Assembly: GCA_943788815.1 (NCBI GenBank)
Contig: CALSRS010000001.1
Coordinates: forward strand, 1,487,501 to 1,551,500
Source of the DNA: an uncultured Gammaproteobacteria bacterium
Lineage (GTDB): Bacteria; Pseudomonadota; Gammaproteobacteria; Eutrophobiales; Eutrophobiaceae
Direction: 5' to 3'
DNA: 64,000 bases
Part shown: one piece after another, positions 50,743 through 60,504 of the stretch
Position numbering within the stretch: position 1 is the stretch's first letter
How the letters are laid out: the number at the start of each line of letters is the position of its first letter
Notes under the pieces: generated by a model
The model's database searches: none
What the model was told of the DNA's origin: nothing
Seen by the model: the letters and a program-made list of their open reading frames with translations, nothing else
Program-made: the position numbers and the translations under genes

Positions 50743-52266
50743 CTACTGGCAATCTTGCGCCCAGCCCGCCTTGCCATCTTCATATGTTATTGCGGCCCAG
50801 TCCGTTGTTTTCGCCATTACGAGAACACATTCCGCCGAGGTGCCAGCCAACTTCGGCCCCGCCATGCCTGGAGAGTTCGAGTAACCCCATGAGTTCACCG
50901 AAATTATAAACCCGCTGCCTGAGGACAAATCCATGGGCTGAACCCACGGTCCGCCGGAAGAGCCTCCCGAAAGTCCACAGCTCGGTAACCACCAGTTTGC
51001 AGCACCTTCGGTGATCATATCTTCGGCACAGTACATTAACTTAGGGTCCTCGCTATAGGAGTAGCCCAGGGCATGAGTGAAATCGATAGTGCCTGCACCC
51101 GGAGCTGTATCGTAAGTCGAAGGCGTTAAGAAGCTAATTGGCAGAGCACCCGCAGCTAGGATGTCGTCAAGGACGTCTGATGCGGAAGAACCCGAGTGTG
51201 CCCCAGTATCGTTCACTACATAGTAGGAGTAGTCCCACGGGATGTTGTCTGGAAAGGTCCTCGTCGCCCAGTTAACGTCCACCACCCCAAAGGAAGGAAC
51301 CCAGCAACCGAGCGGGTCATTGTTGCAGTTCACGTCTGTTCCCGATCCAGTCGTGCCAGCCTGGTTCGGAATAAACAGGACATTCCGCGCATAGGCCTTA
51401 TTGACGTCATCGTATACACAGTGCGCTGCAGTCAGGATTATCGAGCGTCCCGACGTGTCATCCGTTACGACAGTCCCCGAGCAGACATATCCAGCCCACG
51501 GTCCGTTCCACCTAGAATTCTTCGGCATCTCAAAGTAAATGCGTCCGGCTGCCGTTTGTACCGCGCCATCTGAAGTCCATTCTGCATTCGGTTCTGTATC
51601 GGTCGAATCACCACCGCCACCACCACCGCCACCGCCAGTATCGACGGTGAAGTCGAACGGCCCCACAGTCGTACTATTGCCTCTTTTCTTAGCACTATCT
51701 TTAGCTTCAATCGACCAGCTCCAGCTACCGTCGGAAAAGCCTTGCAGGGTGACACTCCACATATCGTTGGCGTCACCCGTCGCTTGAAATGTTTGCGTCG
51801 TTACACCATCAGGGTATCGGACGATGAATGAAACGGATCGGACACCGCTCTCGTCAGTGACTGTCGCAGAGAAGGTTGCCGATGCGCCGATAACATCGCC
51901 TTGTCCAGGGCTCATATCAACGATCAACGGGGCCGTCATATCACTGTCACCAGGCGAGGGTCTTTTCAATGGCCTCGGACTCCCAGAAGTTTCTTCAGCA
52001 GTAATCTGGTGGCCATACGGTTCCAGTGAACCATCAGGCCGTCGCAGATAACCGAGCCCGCGTGGATCGACAACGAGATCTCGAGGAGTTGCATCGTCCC
52101 TCCGCCCTTGGGTCCAGTGGTCGATCACTCTGGCTTTATCGGGATCCATGGACTGGTTGTTACCCGGACCAGTCTGCTGGGCCGATGAATGGCCCGCCAG
52201 CAGGAGCATTGACAACGAAAGCGCCACAATGAGAGAACCGCTTAGACAAATTTTGTTGTGCTTCAT
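50743..52266 (-). CDS. Secreted trypsin-like serine protease with N-terminal Ig-like region and poly-Gly linker
   Basis: Signal peptide; LTAAHC (His), PWDYSYYVV (Asp), CGLSGGSSGGPW (Ser); nine-Gly run after PFDFTVDT. Confidence 0.82.
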   Translation of the reverse strand: MKHNKICLSGSLIVALSLSMLLLAGHSSAQQTGPGNNQSMDPDKARVIDHWTQGRRDDATPRDLVVDPRGLGYLRRPDGSLEPYGHQITAEETSGSPRPLKRPSPGDSDMTAPLIVDMSPGQGDVIGASATFSATVTDESGVRSVSFIVRYPDGVTTQTFQATGDANDMWSVTLQGFSDGSWSWSIEAKDSAKKRGNSTTVGPFDFTVDTGGGGGGGGGDSTDTEPNAEWTSDGAVQTAAGRIYFEMPKNSRWNGPWAGYVCSGTVVTDDTSGRSIILTAAHCVYDDVNKAYARNVLFIPNQAGTTGSGTDVNCNNDPLGCWVPSFGVVDVNWATRTFPDNIPWDYSYYVVNDTGAHSGSSASDVLDDILAAGALPISFLTPSTYDTAPGAGTIDFTHALGYSYSEDPKLMYCAEDMITEGAANWWLPSCGLSGGSSGGPWVQPMDLSSGSGFIISVNSWGYSNSPGMAGPKLAGTSAECVLVMAKTTDWAAITYEDGKAGWAQDCQ

Positions 52267-52332
52267 CAGCCTATCTCCTAATTCTTCTAATATATCGGCC
52301 AGATACCCTGGGATTTTATTACTATTACAATA

Positions 52333-52389
52333 TAAGGGGTCGTAGTCAATTGTTTTTAAAAATCATTCCTAATCATCTCCGACCCCTTA
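52333..52389. repeat. REP-like palindrome, right of protease gene
   Basis: TAAGGGGTCG (52333-52342) ... CGACCCCTTA (52380-52389), a perfect 10 bp inverted repeat; shares (C)TCCGACCCC with the left palindrome. Confidence 0.75.
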
Positions 52390-52942
52390 CACAGGTATTA
52401 ACAAGTTAACTGGTTTGAAGCCGATATCAGAGCAGTCAAGCGACCTAAGTTATTAATTATTGGATGGGGAAATCGGCTTTGGTTACCGCAAAGAGAGCAA
52501 GAATTACGTTAACTTGACAGTACCTGATCAGAGGTTCACTAACTGGTTATAAAGACGTTACACATATCGTGATTATCTTGCAAATTGAACATATACGGAT
52601 ATATATTGAGACAATTAAATATTCTCTATTAGAAGCATTTTTTATATTTGTATTAGGCAGGAACGTCGAAGTTTTATCAGTAAAATTCACCAACAACCAA
52701 AATCTGCTTTGGGTCGATAGCTGATATTTAACTTACAAACCGAAAATCCTGAATATAAAGTCAGCTTTACCTTCAAAAGCAGGCATTTAGATAAAGAATA
52801 AAGCGGTGGGTCTCTATCCCATAGCACCATATCTGTTGATATATATTCAGATACTTATCTAGCTATATAGAAACCTTTTATGGGATAGTGGATACAAATA
52901 GATTGTTGATTGAGTGTAAGTTTTTAGAATTAGAATTATTCT

Positions 52943-52987
52943 CTCATAACGCCGGGGTCGGTGGTTCAAGTCCACCCGTAGCCACCA
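52943..52987. repeat. att direct repeat, right copy (3' part of tRNA-Met)
   Basis: Exact 45 bp match to 46505-46549; upstream half of the tRNA missing here. Confidence 0.95.
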
Positions 52988-53218
52988 TTATCTACCTTTA
53001 CTTTGATCTTAAAATCCAAAATTTGCAACAAGACTAAATTAAAGATTAAATTGGTGGGCATTTAATATTTCCAGATGAGAAAAAATTTAGCATTTACTAG
53101 TCTTTGGTTTCAGTAGTACGTGATATGACTCACATGGCTGATGGAAAACCTGGATTAGTATTGGTTACTATTGTCTTGGCAAATACCGTTGCCATTCATT
53201 TGTTATTGTTTTTCTGTG

Positions 53219-53704
53219 TTAAGCAGGCATCTTCAATAACAACTCATCCTTGATGGGAAGAAATTTTGATGCTGAGCTAATCAAAGAATCAGCCGTAAGC
53301 TCGGGGACGCCATACAATTCAACGGAAACACCAAAGTCATTTTGGATTTTATTGACCAATATATCAAAATCTCCATCACCAGACACCAGGATTACTACAT
53401 CTGATCTCTTTGCGTATTCCATAACATCAATCGTAATACCTACATCCCAATCTCCCTTTGCCGATCCATCATGTCTTTGAATAAATGGTTTTAGCTTTAC
53501 TTCGAATCCAATGCCTTTAAGTATATTTTGAAATTGTTTTTGCTTTTCATCGCCCCTATCTATTGCATACGCTATTGCAGTGACGATCTCTCTGTTTGAA
53601 GTTGCTTTAGCCCAAAAAGAGTTATAATCGAAATGGCAGTTGTAGATTTGTTTTGTCGTATAATAAACATTTTGAACATCCACAAATATTGATACTTTTT
53701 TCAT
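53219..53704 (-). CDS. NYN-domain (LabA/DUF88-like) putative nuclease
   Basis: VSIFVDVQNVYYTTKQIYN...KGDWDVGITIDVMEYAKRSDVVILVSGDGDFDILVNKI acidic residues of the NYN/PIN-like fold. Confidence 0.85.
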   Translation of the reverse strand: MKKVSIFVDVQNVYYTTKQIYNCHFDYNSFWAKATSNREIVTAIAYAIDRGDEKQKQFQNILKGIGFEVKLKPFIQRHDGSAKGDWDVGITIDVMEYAKRSDVVILVSGDGDFDILVNKIQNDFGVSVELYGVPELTADSLISSASKFLPIKDELLLKMPA

Positions 53705-53722
53705 ATATTTAGTCAGCCGGTT

Positions 53723-54310
53723 TTATTCTTTAGTCATACCCAATGATATTGCGATACAGATTGCAGAATGCGCATCATTTGCAGCATATAAAATCTGATT
53801 TTTTTTAAGTGGATAAGCTCCCCAATTAGACTTCTGAGCTCCTTTTCCTAGCCGCATTTTGAGTACCATTGCTACTGCTGCCCGAGCACCAATTGAATTT
53901 TCTTCTCCAAACAAGTCCTTTAGCATTACAGATAAATTCTGAGTATTAACAGTATCTATATCTAGCTTAGTCCGCAGTTCTTTAATATCGTCATTAATGC
54001 CGAACCCAATTTTTTTTATATTTTGGTTACTTAATATAGTCCTGGCTGAAGATAGGGCTGAAGAAAATTTGGTTGGAAATAGAAAAGCTTTTGATTCTGT
54101 TGCCAGCTGAATTAGAGCTGGGCCAGGACTAATCACACCTTTTCTAAAAATAGGTTTACTTTCAGTATCAAACCCAAGACACGTCTCATTGTTTAACTCA
54201 TCTAATGCTTGAGCAGCATCTTGTTCATTTTCAACAATCTTAATCTTGTCTAGCTCAAGTCCAACATACAAAGGCAACTCTCTAATCTGTTCTTTCGTTG
54301 GACGTTCCAT
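53723..54310 (-). CDS. 3'-5' exonuclease domain (DEDD, RNase D-like)
   Basis: ETCLGFDTESKPIF...ALIQLATESKAFLF...KIGFGINDDIKEL...YAANDAHSAICI. Confidence 0.85.
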   Translation of the reverse strand: MERPTKEQIRELPLYVGLELDKIKIVENEQDAAQALDELNNETCLGFDTESKPIFRKGVISPGPALIQLATESKAFLFPTKFSSALSSARTILSNQNIKKIGFGINDDIKELRTKLDIDTVNTQNLSVMLKDLFGEENSIGARAAVAMVLKMRLGKGAQKSNWGAYPLKKNQILYAANDAHSAICIAISLGMTKE

Positions 54311-54611
54311 GTTCTACCTCTTTGGTTTTTTGATTAAAGTAATGCCATAGCATTCGTATTACACCTAAATCAGTTGCCCTATAACCATGTATTAATAAGA
54401 AAATAATTATCAGTTTAGTATTCCAGGCATATTACTTCCTAACCTTACTTTTACGTATAATTTTACTCCTGAAGATTTATCAGGTTAACCCATAGCTTCA
54501 TATTTTATTCATATTATTCTTCTTAACTAAACAATCAGCTCAAACTTTACTTAAGAAGTATTTGGATTATTCAAAAGAAGTGCTATCTTTAATCTATATA
54601 GAATATATTTC

Positions 54612-55334
54612 TTGGGGGGAGAAATCATGAAATCACGGAAATACTTTTTTAGATTATTGTGTCTTGGCATAGGTGTAATCAGCATTAATATTACTTTAGC
54701 TCAGGATATGAAACCCTATCCCGGTAAAACTGATGTGTACTACAGTAGCGGTAACCGTTTGCCACCAGTAAACCGAGAAGAACTGGATGATGCAGGCAAG
54801 GCACTTTATGACACCATCGTTGCTGGTGGCCGCTCCTTTACTTATGATGATGTAAATAAAGAATATATGGGGCCTCGTGCGATTCGTATGTATAGTCCCA
54901 TCGTCGCCAACCACAACTCCAGTGCAAACCAGTATCTAAGATATGAATCTGGTATAGATCCTAAATTACGCGAAATAACTATAATGAACGCGGCCTGGCA
55001 TATGAACAGTGATTATGAGTGGACGGCCCATGAAGAAACTGCGCAGGAAGTCGGAGTACCCCAATCTACAATCGACATCATAAAGTTTAATAAACCTGTA
55101 CCAACTAAGCTTGGAGAAAAAGAAACAGCCATCATAACTCTTTGCAGGGAGATATTCAGGGATGATCGAAGAGTTAGCTCAGACACCTTTGCTAATGCAT
55201 TATCCTTATTTGGCAAAAAGCAGCTAGTTGAAATTGTTGCCTTACTGGGTGGTTATACGGGGACGGCAATGATCCTAAATACTTTTGACCAACAATTACC
55301 ACCAGGGAAAAAGTCTCTGTTACCTGGACGGTAG
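54612..55334 (+). CDS. Exported carboxymuconolactone-decarboxylase-family protein
   Basis: Signal peptide; LREITIMNAAWHMNSDYEWTAHEETAQEVGVPQSTID. Confidence 0.82.
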   Translation: MGGEIMKSRKYFFRLLCLGIGVISINITLAQDMKPYPGKTDVYYSSGNRLPPVNREELDDAGKALYDTIVAGGRSFTYDDVNKEYMGPRAIRMYSPIVANHNSSANQYLRYESGIDPKLREITIMNAAWHMNSDYEWTAHEETAQEVGVPQSTIDIIKFNKPVPTKLGEKETAIITLCREIFRDDRRVSSDTFANALSLFGKKQLVEIVALLGGYTGTAMILNTFDQQLPPGKKSLLPGR

Positions 55335-55495
55335 TAAATTAATATTTATGGCTAAATTTTGATGATTAATGTGAATTAAAACAGCAAACTATGTGTAAAA
55401 ATAGTGAAAATAAGCTATTTTTTTTAATTTTTAACTATCATTGATATAGAAATTCATCTATTTTTTAATATTGAATAAAGTTTTATCAGTAAATT

Positions 55496-55930
55496 ATGGT
55501 AATAAAAACCAACAATAAGTCATTATGTTTCTGGTTGCTTGCACTTGCGATCGGATTTAGGACGCTTATTGTTCCGGGGCTTACACCTGTATACGACGAT
55601 GATAGTCCCCTGGGTTTCAATATCACATTTTGTGAAAACATTTTTGAAAATCAGCCAAATACAGATAGCTCCCATGGCCATGACGGGCATACTCATAGCC
55701 ATGGTAATACTGACAGTGATGATAAAAACTCTGACATTATCCCATTATCAAACCACTGCAGTGTGGCATTTATGGGTGGCATCTTCATTGAGGCGCCTAC
55801 ATTTGATATCGCTAAATATGTCGATAGAACCAACGATGTATTAACTGCAGACTATTTTGTACCTTACATAGTAACACCACGTTATCAACATCAACTCTCC
55901 CGGGCACCGCCCACCTCCAGCTTGATTTAA
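55496..55930 (+). CDS. DUF2946-like small exported His-rich protein
   Basis: N-terminal hydrophobic segment; HGHDGHTHSHGNTDSDDKNSD; NHCSVAF. Confidence 0.6.
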   Translation: MVIKTNNKSLCFWLLALAIGFRTLIVPGLTPVYDDDSPLGFNITFCENIFENQPNTDSSHGHDGHTHSHGNTDSDDKNSDIIPLSNHCSVAFMGGIFIEAPTFDIAKYVDRTNDVLTADYFVPYIVTPRYQHQLSRAPPTSSLI

Positions 55931-56006
55931 TCCTACTTTTTATTGTTGTAAGCAGATGTGTCCACTTATGTGTACATGTCATGTGGTTGTTACCTGGAGG
56001 TAATTT

Positions 56007-58292
56007 ATGTTTAGTTTAAATAAATACATTGCTGTGATATCAGCGTGTCTTTTAACTGTTATGACAAATGGTTTTGTGTTTGCACAACAAACCGAATCTA
56101 TGGAAGAAATTATGGTTTGGGGCCAGGGCAGGCCCGTTGATGAATCTCATCGAAGCTCATCTACCGTTTTATTGACTGAAGAAGATCTGGTAAGCATTAA
56201 CGCCATGACAACGGAAGATCTGGTTAAATATGAACCTAGCCTGATCATCCGTCAGCGTTATATCGGAGATCCTAATGGCACCATGGGAATGCGCTCTGCC
56301 AACATGTTCCAGACGGCGCGCTCCTCTGTGTATGCCGATGGAGTACCCCTACATTATTTCCTGCAAACTGCCTTTAACGGGTCACCACGCTGGGCGCTGG
56401 TTGGTGGTAAGGAAATCGGTGCTATTGAAGTCATCTATGGTCCCTTTTCGGCAGAGTATGGTGGTAATGCCATGGGTGGCGTCGTTAATATGGAAACAAA
56501 GATCCCGAATCAGCAGGAATTTCATTTTGAAGGTTCCATGTTTTTACAGGACTTCAATGAAGTTGGTTTTGATGATAATCAAAGTGGTGGCCGCCTGTTT
56601 GGATCCTACGGAAATAAGTTTGGCGATTTTAGCCTGTATACCTCCTGGATCCATCTGGAAAACAACAGTCAACCCATGGACTTCAGGTTTTCATCTCAAG
56701 GAACACCTGATGGTAGCGAAGAAGAAGTCTCTGGAGGTATGACCGGCGTGAATTCAACAGGGTCTCCTGTCATAAACTTTGGTGATACCGGGCGTCAAGC
56801 AGCGAACACTGACCAGTTCAAGGTGAAGCTGGGATATGACTTTGGTGAGTGGTTCGGGCTGTTTAATGTGGCTTTTGAAGATCGCGATACAATCCGTGAT
56901 GCGGCCAATAACTACGTGGTGTCTAATGTTTCTGGTGAACCAGTCTGGAGCGGTAATGTTGTTCAGGACGGTATTCGGATCAATATCAATGGCAGCAGCT
57001 TGACAGAAGATGAATCTTACCGTCAAAACCTGTTATTGGCCGGCAGGTTGCAGGGACCGGTCACCGATTCCTGGTGGATGGAACTAAATTTAAGTTACTA
57101 TGAAATGCTGAAAGATGAACGCTTGAGTTCACTGCAACATCCCGATAATCCCGCCTATACCCCAGCAGGCAGAGTACGCGCCTATGATGATACTGGCTGG
57201 AAGACAGCAGATCTTAAGTTTGAGACGGACGAGTTCCTGGGGAGAGAAGATCTCGAATGGGTGTCTGGTTATTCATTTGCCACCTATAGCATGAAGTTGA
57301 CCGATTATGACTCACCCGATTACATGGCAGCTATAAAAGGAGAGCGGAGAAATTCCAGTGGCGGCAAGACCAATACCCACGCCCTATTTGGTCAACTTGG
57401 ATGGAGCCTGAACAATCAGTGGGACATGGTCATTGGTGCCAGACAGGAATTCTGGAACAGCCGTAACGGTTTCCTTTATAACTTCAGAACCAATGACATA
57501 CAGGACCATTCCAATCGATCAGAATCGCGGTTTTCACCAAAATTCTCAGTTGGCTACACTGCTGATACCGATTGGTTGTTTCGCTATTCCATTGCCAAGG
57601 CATACCGCTTCCCTATCGTCGAAGAACTGTTTGCATATGAAAGCAATACGGTGGGGACAGCACTGGCCGATGTGACCCTTGAACCCGAAGACGGTCTGCA
57701 CCACAATTTGATGTTTCAACGAAATATTGATGATGGAAATGGTTACGTTCGACTCAATCTGATGTATGAAGAAGTGGACAATGTGATTTTCATTCAAAGT
57801 GGTACTGTAGATAATATCTTAATCAGAACCTTTTTACCTGTCAGTGAGGTTACTACCAAGGGAGCTGAACTAGTCTTCACTCAAAAGAACCTTCTGGATA
57901 GCAATTTGGATCTACGCTTCAACCTGACCCTGATGGATTCAGAAATCACTCAAAATGTGTTTAATACATCCATTGAAGGCAATGACTTTCCACGTCTTCC
58001 TACCTGGCGAGGTAATGTAGTTGCGACCTATCATGTAACTGATAAATGGGACGTAGGTGGTGGGATTCGATTTGCCAGCAAGGGATTTCAACAGTTGGAT
58101 AATTCTGATATTGCATCAGAAACATATGGCGTCATGGACAAGTACACCTTCGTTAATCTGAAAACAAACTATCAGTACAACGAGCACGTCAGAGTTAGCC
58201 TTGCGGTAGACAATCTCTTCAATGACCTGGCATACGTAAACCATCCTTATCCACTACGTACTGTGTTTGTAGAAGCTGCTCTGGACTTTTAG
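56007..58292 (+). CDS. TonB-dependent receptor (OprC-like candidate)
   Basis: 761 aa; signal peptide, ESMEEIMVWGQ TonB box-like, plug ...VEVIYGPFSAEYGGNAMGGVVNMETK..., barrel ending ...AALDF. Confidence 0.85.
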   Translation: MFSLNKYIAVISACLLTVMTNGFVFAQQTESMEEIMVWGQGRPVDESHRSSSTVLLTEEDLVSINAMTTEDLVKYEPSLIIRQRYIGDPNGTMGMRSANMFQTARSSVYADGVPLHYFLQTAFNGSPRWALVGGKEIGAIEVIYGPFSAEYGGNAMGGVVNMETKIPNQQEFHFEGSMFLQDFNEVGFDDNQSGGRLFGSYGNKFGDFSLYTSWIHLENNSQPMDFRFSSQGTPDGSEEEVSGGMTGVNSTGSPVINFGDTGRQAANTDQFKVKLGYDFGEWFGLFNVAFEDRDTIRDAANNYVVSNVSGEPVWSGNVVQDGIRININGSSLTEDESYRQNLLLAGRLQGPVTDSWWMELNLSYYEMLKDERLSSLQHPDNPAYTPAGRVRAYDDTGWKTADLKFETDEFLGREDLEWVSGYSFATYSMKLTDYDSPDYMAAIKGERRNSSGGKTNTHALFGQLGWSLNNQWDMVIGARQEFWNSRNGFLYNFRTNDIQDHSNRSESRFSPKFSVGYTADTDWLFRYSIAKAYRFPIVEELFAYESNTVGTALADVTLEPEDGLHHNLMFQRNIDDGNGYVRLNLMYEEVDNVIFIQSGTVDNILIRTFLPVSEVTTKGAELVFTQKNLLDSNLDLRFNLTLMDSEITQNVFNTSIEGNDFPRLPTWRGNVVATYHVTDKWDVGGGIRFASKGFQQLDNSDIASETYGVMDKYTFVNLKTNYQYNEHVRVSLAVDNLFNDLAYVNHPYPLRTVFVEAALDF

Positions 58293-58303
58293 GAGGTAAA
58301 AAA

Positions 58304-59551
58304 ATGATTACCTATAAAACAACTAATACTTTGAGATTATTACTTGGAATCTCTGTTTTATTAGCCGGCTGTTCGCATCAGGCACATCAAGTGTCTGGTG
58401 TGATGTCTGCCTCGGAAGCTAAACCTGAGTGTACGTTTTCACCATTTAATTCTGTCCACTGTGGCAGGACACCGACTACGACAATAGATAATAAGGGCAG
58501 ACTATGGACCGCCTATGTGATCGGGGATCATGTTTATGTTTCCTACTCTGATGATATGGGAAAGAACTTTAGTACCCCGGTCACAGTCAATGCTGAGCCG
58601 GAGGAAATCTATACTAACGGAGAAAACCGTGCAAAAGTAGCCATTGGAAACAAGGGTGAAATCTACGTCTCCTGGACCGTCGTCAGGGACGGCCCATTTT
58701 TCGGAGACATACGTTTTAGCCGCTCTTTGGACGGTGGGAAACACTTTGAACCTGCACGCACAGTGAATGATGATGGACTGCAAACAAGTCACCGATTTGA
58801 AACTCTTTTTGTAGATTCCAATGAGAATATATATTTGACGTGGCTAGATAAACGTGATTTGGTTGAAAGACAACTTCGCGGAGAGACATACAACGGGGCA
58901 GCATTGTATTACACCGTGTCTCAGAATAAAGGTAAAACATTTTCCAAAAACACAAAGGTTGCTGATTACTCTTGCGAATGCTGCCGTGTTGCTTTAAGTG
59001 AAACACAAAATGGAAACGTTGCTGCATTTTGGCGACATATATTTGGTGAGAACACACGGGACCATGGCTTTGCCATACTTGCTCCAAACAAAGTTGTTTC
59101 TTTTGATGGTCGAATCACGAACGATGACTGGGAAATAGACGCCTGCCCACACCACGGACCTAGCATGATTACAGGTAATGGAGATAATTATCATCTAAGC
59201 TGGTTTACCCTCGGAGATAAAAGGAAAGGAATATTTTATGGCCGATATAATCACCAAAATAAAATACTAGATAATTTAAAAACGATCGCCACTACAGGCT
59301 CAAGCCATCCATATATCACTAAATCAAGAGATACTTTATTTCTGGTATGGAAGCAATTTGATGGTGAGAAAACCAACATAAACCTCCTTGTGTCTACAGA
59401 TGAAGGACAAAGCTGGAATGACTCAAGACTAATCTCATCCACTACAGGCGCATCAGATCATCCTTTACTTATTACAAATAATGAAAAGGTATTTTTAAGT
59501 TGGCACACCTCTGAAGAAGGATTAAGGCTGATTAGGTTAACTAACCAATGA
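58304..59551 (+). CDS. BNR/sialidase-like beta-propeller lipoprotein with CxCC motif
   Basis: Lipobox LLAGC; Asp-box-like YSDDMGKNFSTP, SRSLDGGKHFEP, STDEGQSWNDS; YSCECCRVAL and DACPHHGPSM. Confidence 0.75.
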   Translation: MITYKTTNTLRLLLGISVLLAGCSHQAHQVSGVMSASEAKPECTFSPFNSVHCGRTPTTTIDNKGRLWTAYVIGDHVYVSYSDDMGKNFSTPVTVNAEPEEIYTNGENRAKVAIGNKGEIYVSWTVVRDGPFFGDIRFSRSLDGGKHFEPARTVNDDGLQTSHRFETLFVDSNENIYLTWLDKRDLVERQLRGETYNGAALYYTVSQNKGKTFSKNTKVADYSCECCRVALSETQNGNVAAFWRHIFGENTRDHGFAILAPNKVVSFDGRITNDDWEIDACPHHGPSMITGNGDNYHLSWFTLGDKRKGIFYGRYNHQNKILDNLKTIATTGSSHPYITKSRDTLFLVWKQFDGEKTNINLLVSTDEGQSWNDSRLISSTTGASDHPLLITNNEKVFLSWHTSEEGLRLIRLTNQ

Positions 59552-60051
59552 GTATGCACATGACTACAATAATCAAATCATCAAAGATGATCGCAAGTTT
59601 TCTTGTCTTTTTTATCTCATATACAACTATGGCGGAATCACTACCTTTTCACTCCGATTCCCTTAAAGAAATAGAAGATAAATACGATGGAGATAATTTT
59701 TTATTAGTACTGTGGGAAATGAGTTGCCTTCCATGTCACGAAGAAATGGAATTGCTTGGTAATATGATTCAATCATACCCAGAATTAAATGTGGTGTTCG
59801 TTGGGACTGATCATATCGATAAAGACAAAGAACTGAGTGAGCTACTGAAAAAGCACAAGCTTACTAATGTTGATTCCTGGCTATACGCAGAGAATAATAT
59901 TGAACGACTTCGATTTAGTATTGACCCTGAATGGTATGGAGAGTTACCTCGTAATTATTTTTATGATGTTGACTCTAGTCGCCTGGGACACAGTGGCAAA
60001 CTAACAAAAGAGATATTGCTGGAATGGTTAAGATTACATAATATTTTATAG
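59548..60051 (+). CDS. Exported thioredoxin-fold protein
   Basis: Signal peptide; LVLWEMSCLPCHEEMELLGNMIQSYPELNVVFVGTD with CxxC. Confidence 0.82.
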   Translation: MSMHMTTIIKSSKMIASFLVFFISYTTMAESLPFHSDSLKEIEDKYDGDNFLLVLWEMSCLPCHEEMELLGNMIQSYPELNVVFVGTDHIDKDKELSELLKKHKLTNVDSWLYAENNIERLRFSIDPEWYGELPRNYFYDVDSSRLGHSGKLTKEILLEWLRLHNIL

Positions 60052-60068
60052 AAATAAATTTATATTGA

Positions 60069-60368
60069 TCATGTAATTCTGTTTTCGCCCGTGGCATCGG
60101 TTGCCAGTCTTTTCATTTCTTCAACCCGCGCGAGCATCTTGGGGGCAACTCGCTGCCAGATCTCATACTCCAGATCTTTAACTAATGCCTCACAGATGAG
60201 GGTTGCAATTTCATCAGCAGACCTTGAGATGAAATGTTGCTCGACAGAAGATTTCATAAGCAGGTTAAAATGTCTTTCAATTGCCAGATCGCAAAGTCCG
60301 TCCAGGTAATTAGCTTCTTTTAACATCCTGTTTTTTTCAGTATTCTCTAGATTTTTTTTATTAAACAT
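60069..60368 (-). CDS. Small helical protein of unknown function
   Basis: 99 aa ORF filling the gap between flanking genes. Confidence 0.45.
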   Translation of the reverse strand: MFNKKNLENTEKNRMLKEANYLDGLCDLAIERHFNLLMKSSVEQHFISRSADEIATLICEALVKDLEYEIWQRVAPKMLARVEEMKRLATDATGENRIT

Positions 60369-60504
60369 AATGCACCCCCAATAAATGAATAGTTTTCCTG
60401 TCTTTATCGGAACAATTCATCCTTCTTTACTTTTGTGTATAACGATTTCATCGTTTTATTAACGATACTTTAGTCCAGCACTTATTGCATGCTGAAATTA
60501 TAAT

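Larger units (their letters stand above)
46550..52987. mobile_element. tRNA-Met-integrated genomic island (about 6.4 kb)
   Basis: Bounded by the exact 45 bp repeat; tyrosine recombinase next to the tRNA; contains an IS3-family element. Confidence 0.9.

Noticed and set aside
52818-52890. Inverted repeat TATCCCATA / TATGGGATA near the right end of the island
   Set aside because: Only about 9 bp arms with a loop of roughly 50 bp in AT-rich DNA; could be chance or a weak integrase arm site.
46550-52987. Island as a classical anti-phage defence island
   Set aside because: Its readable cargo is integrase, a DUF4224-like protein, a truncated DUF3631 protein, an IS and a secreted protease; no known defence gene was recognised.
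60069-60368. 99 aa ORF as part of the copper or formaldehyde loci
   Set aside because: Opposite strand to the copper locus, no recognised motif; kept only as a low-confidence CDS.
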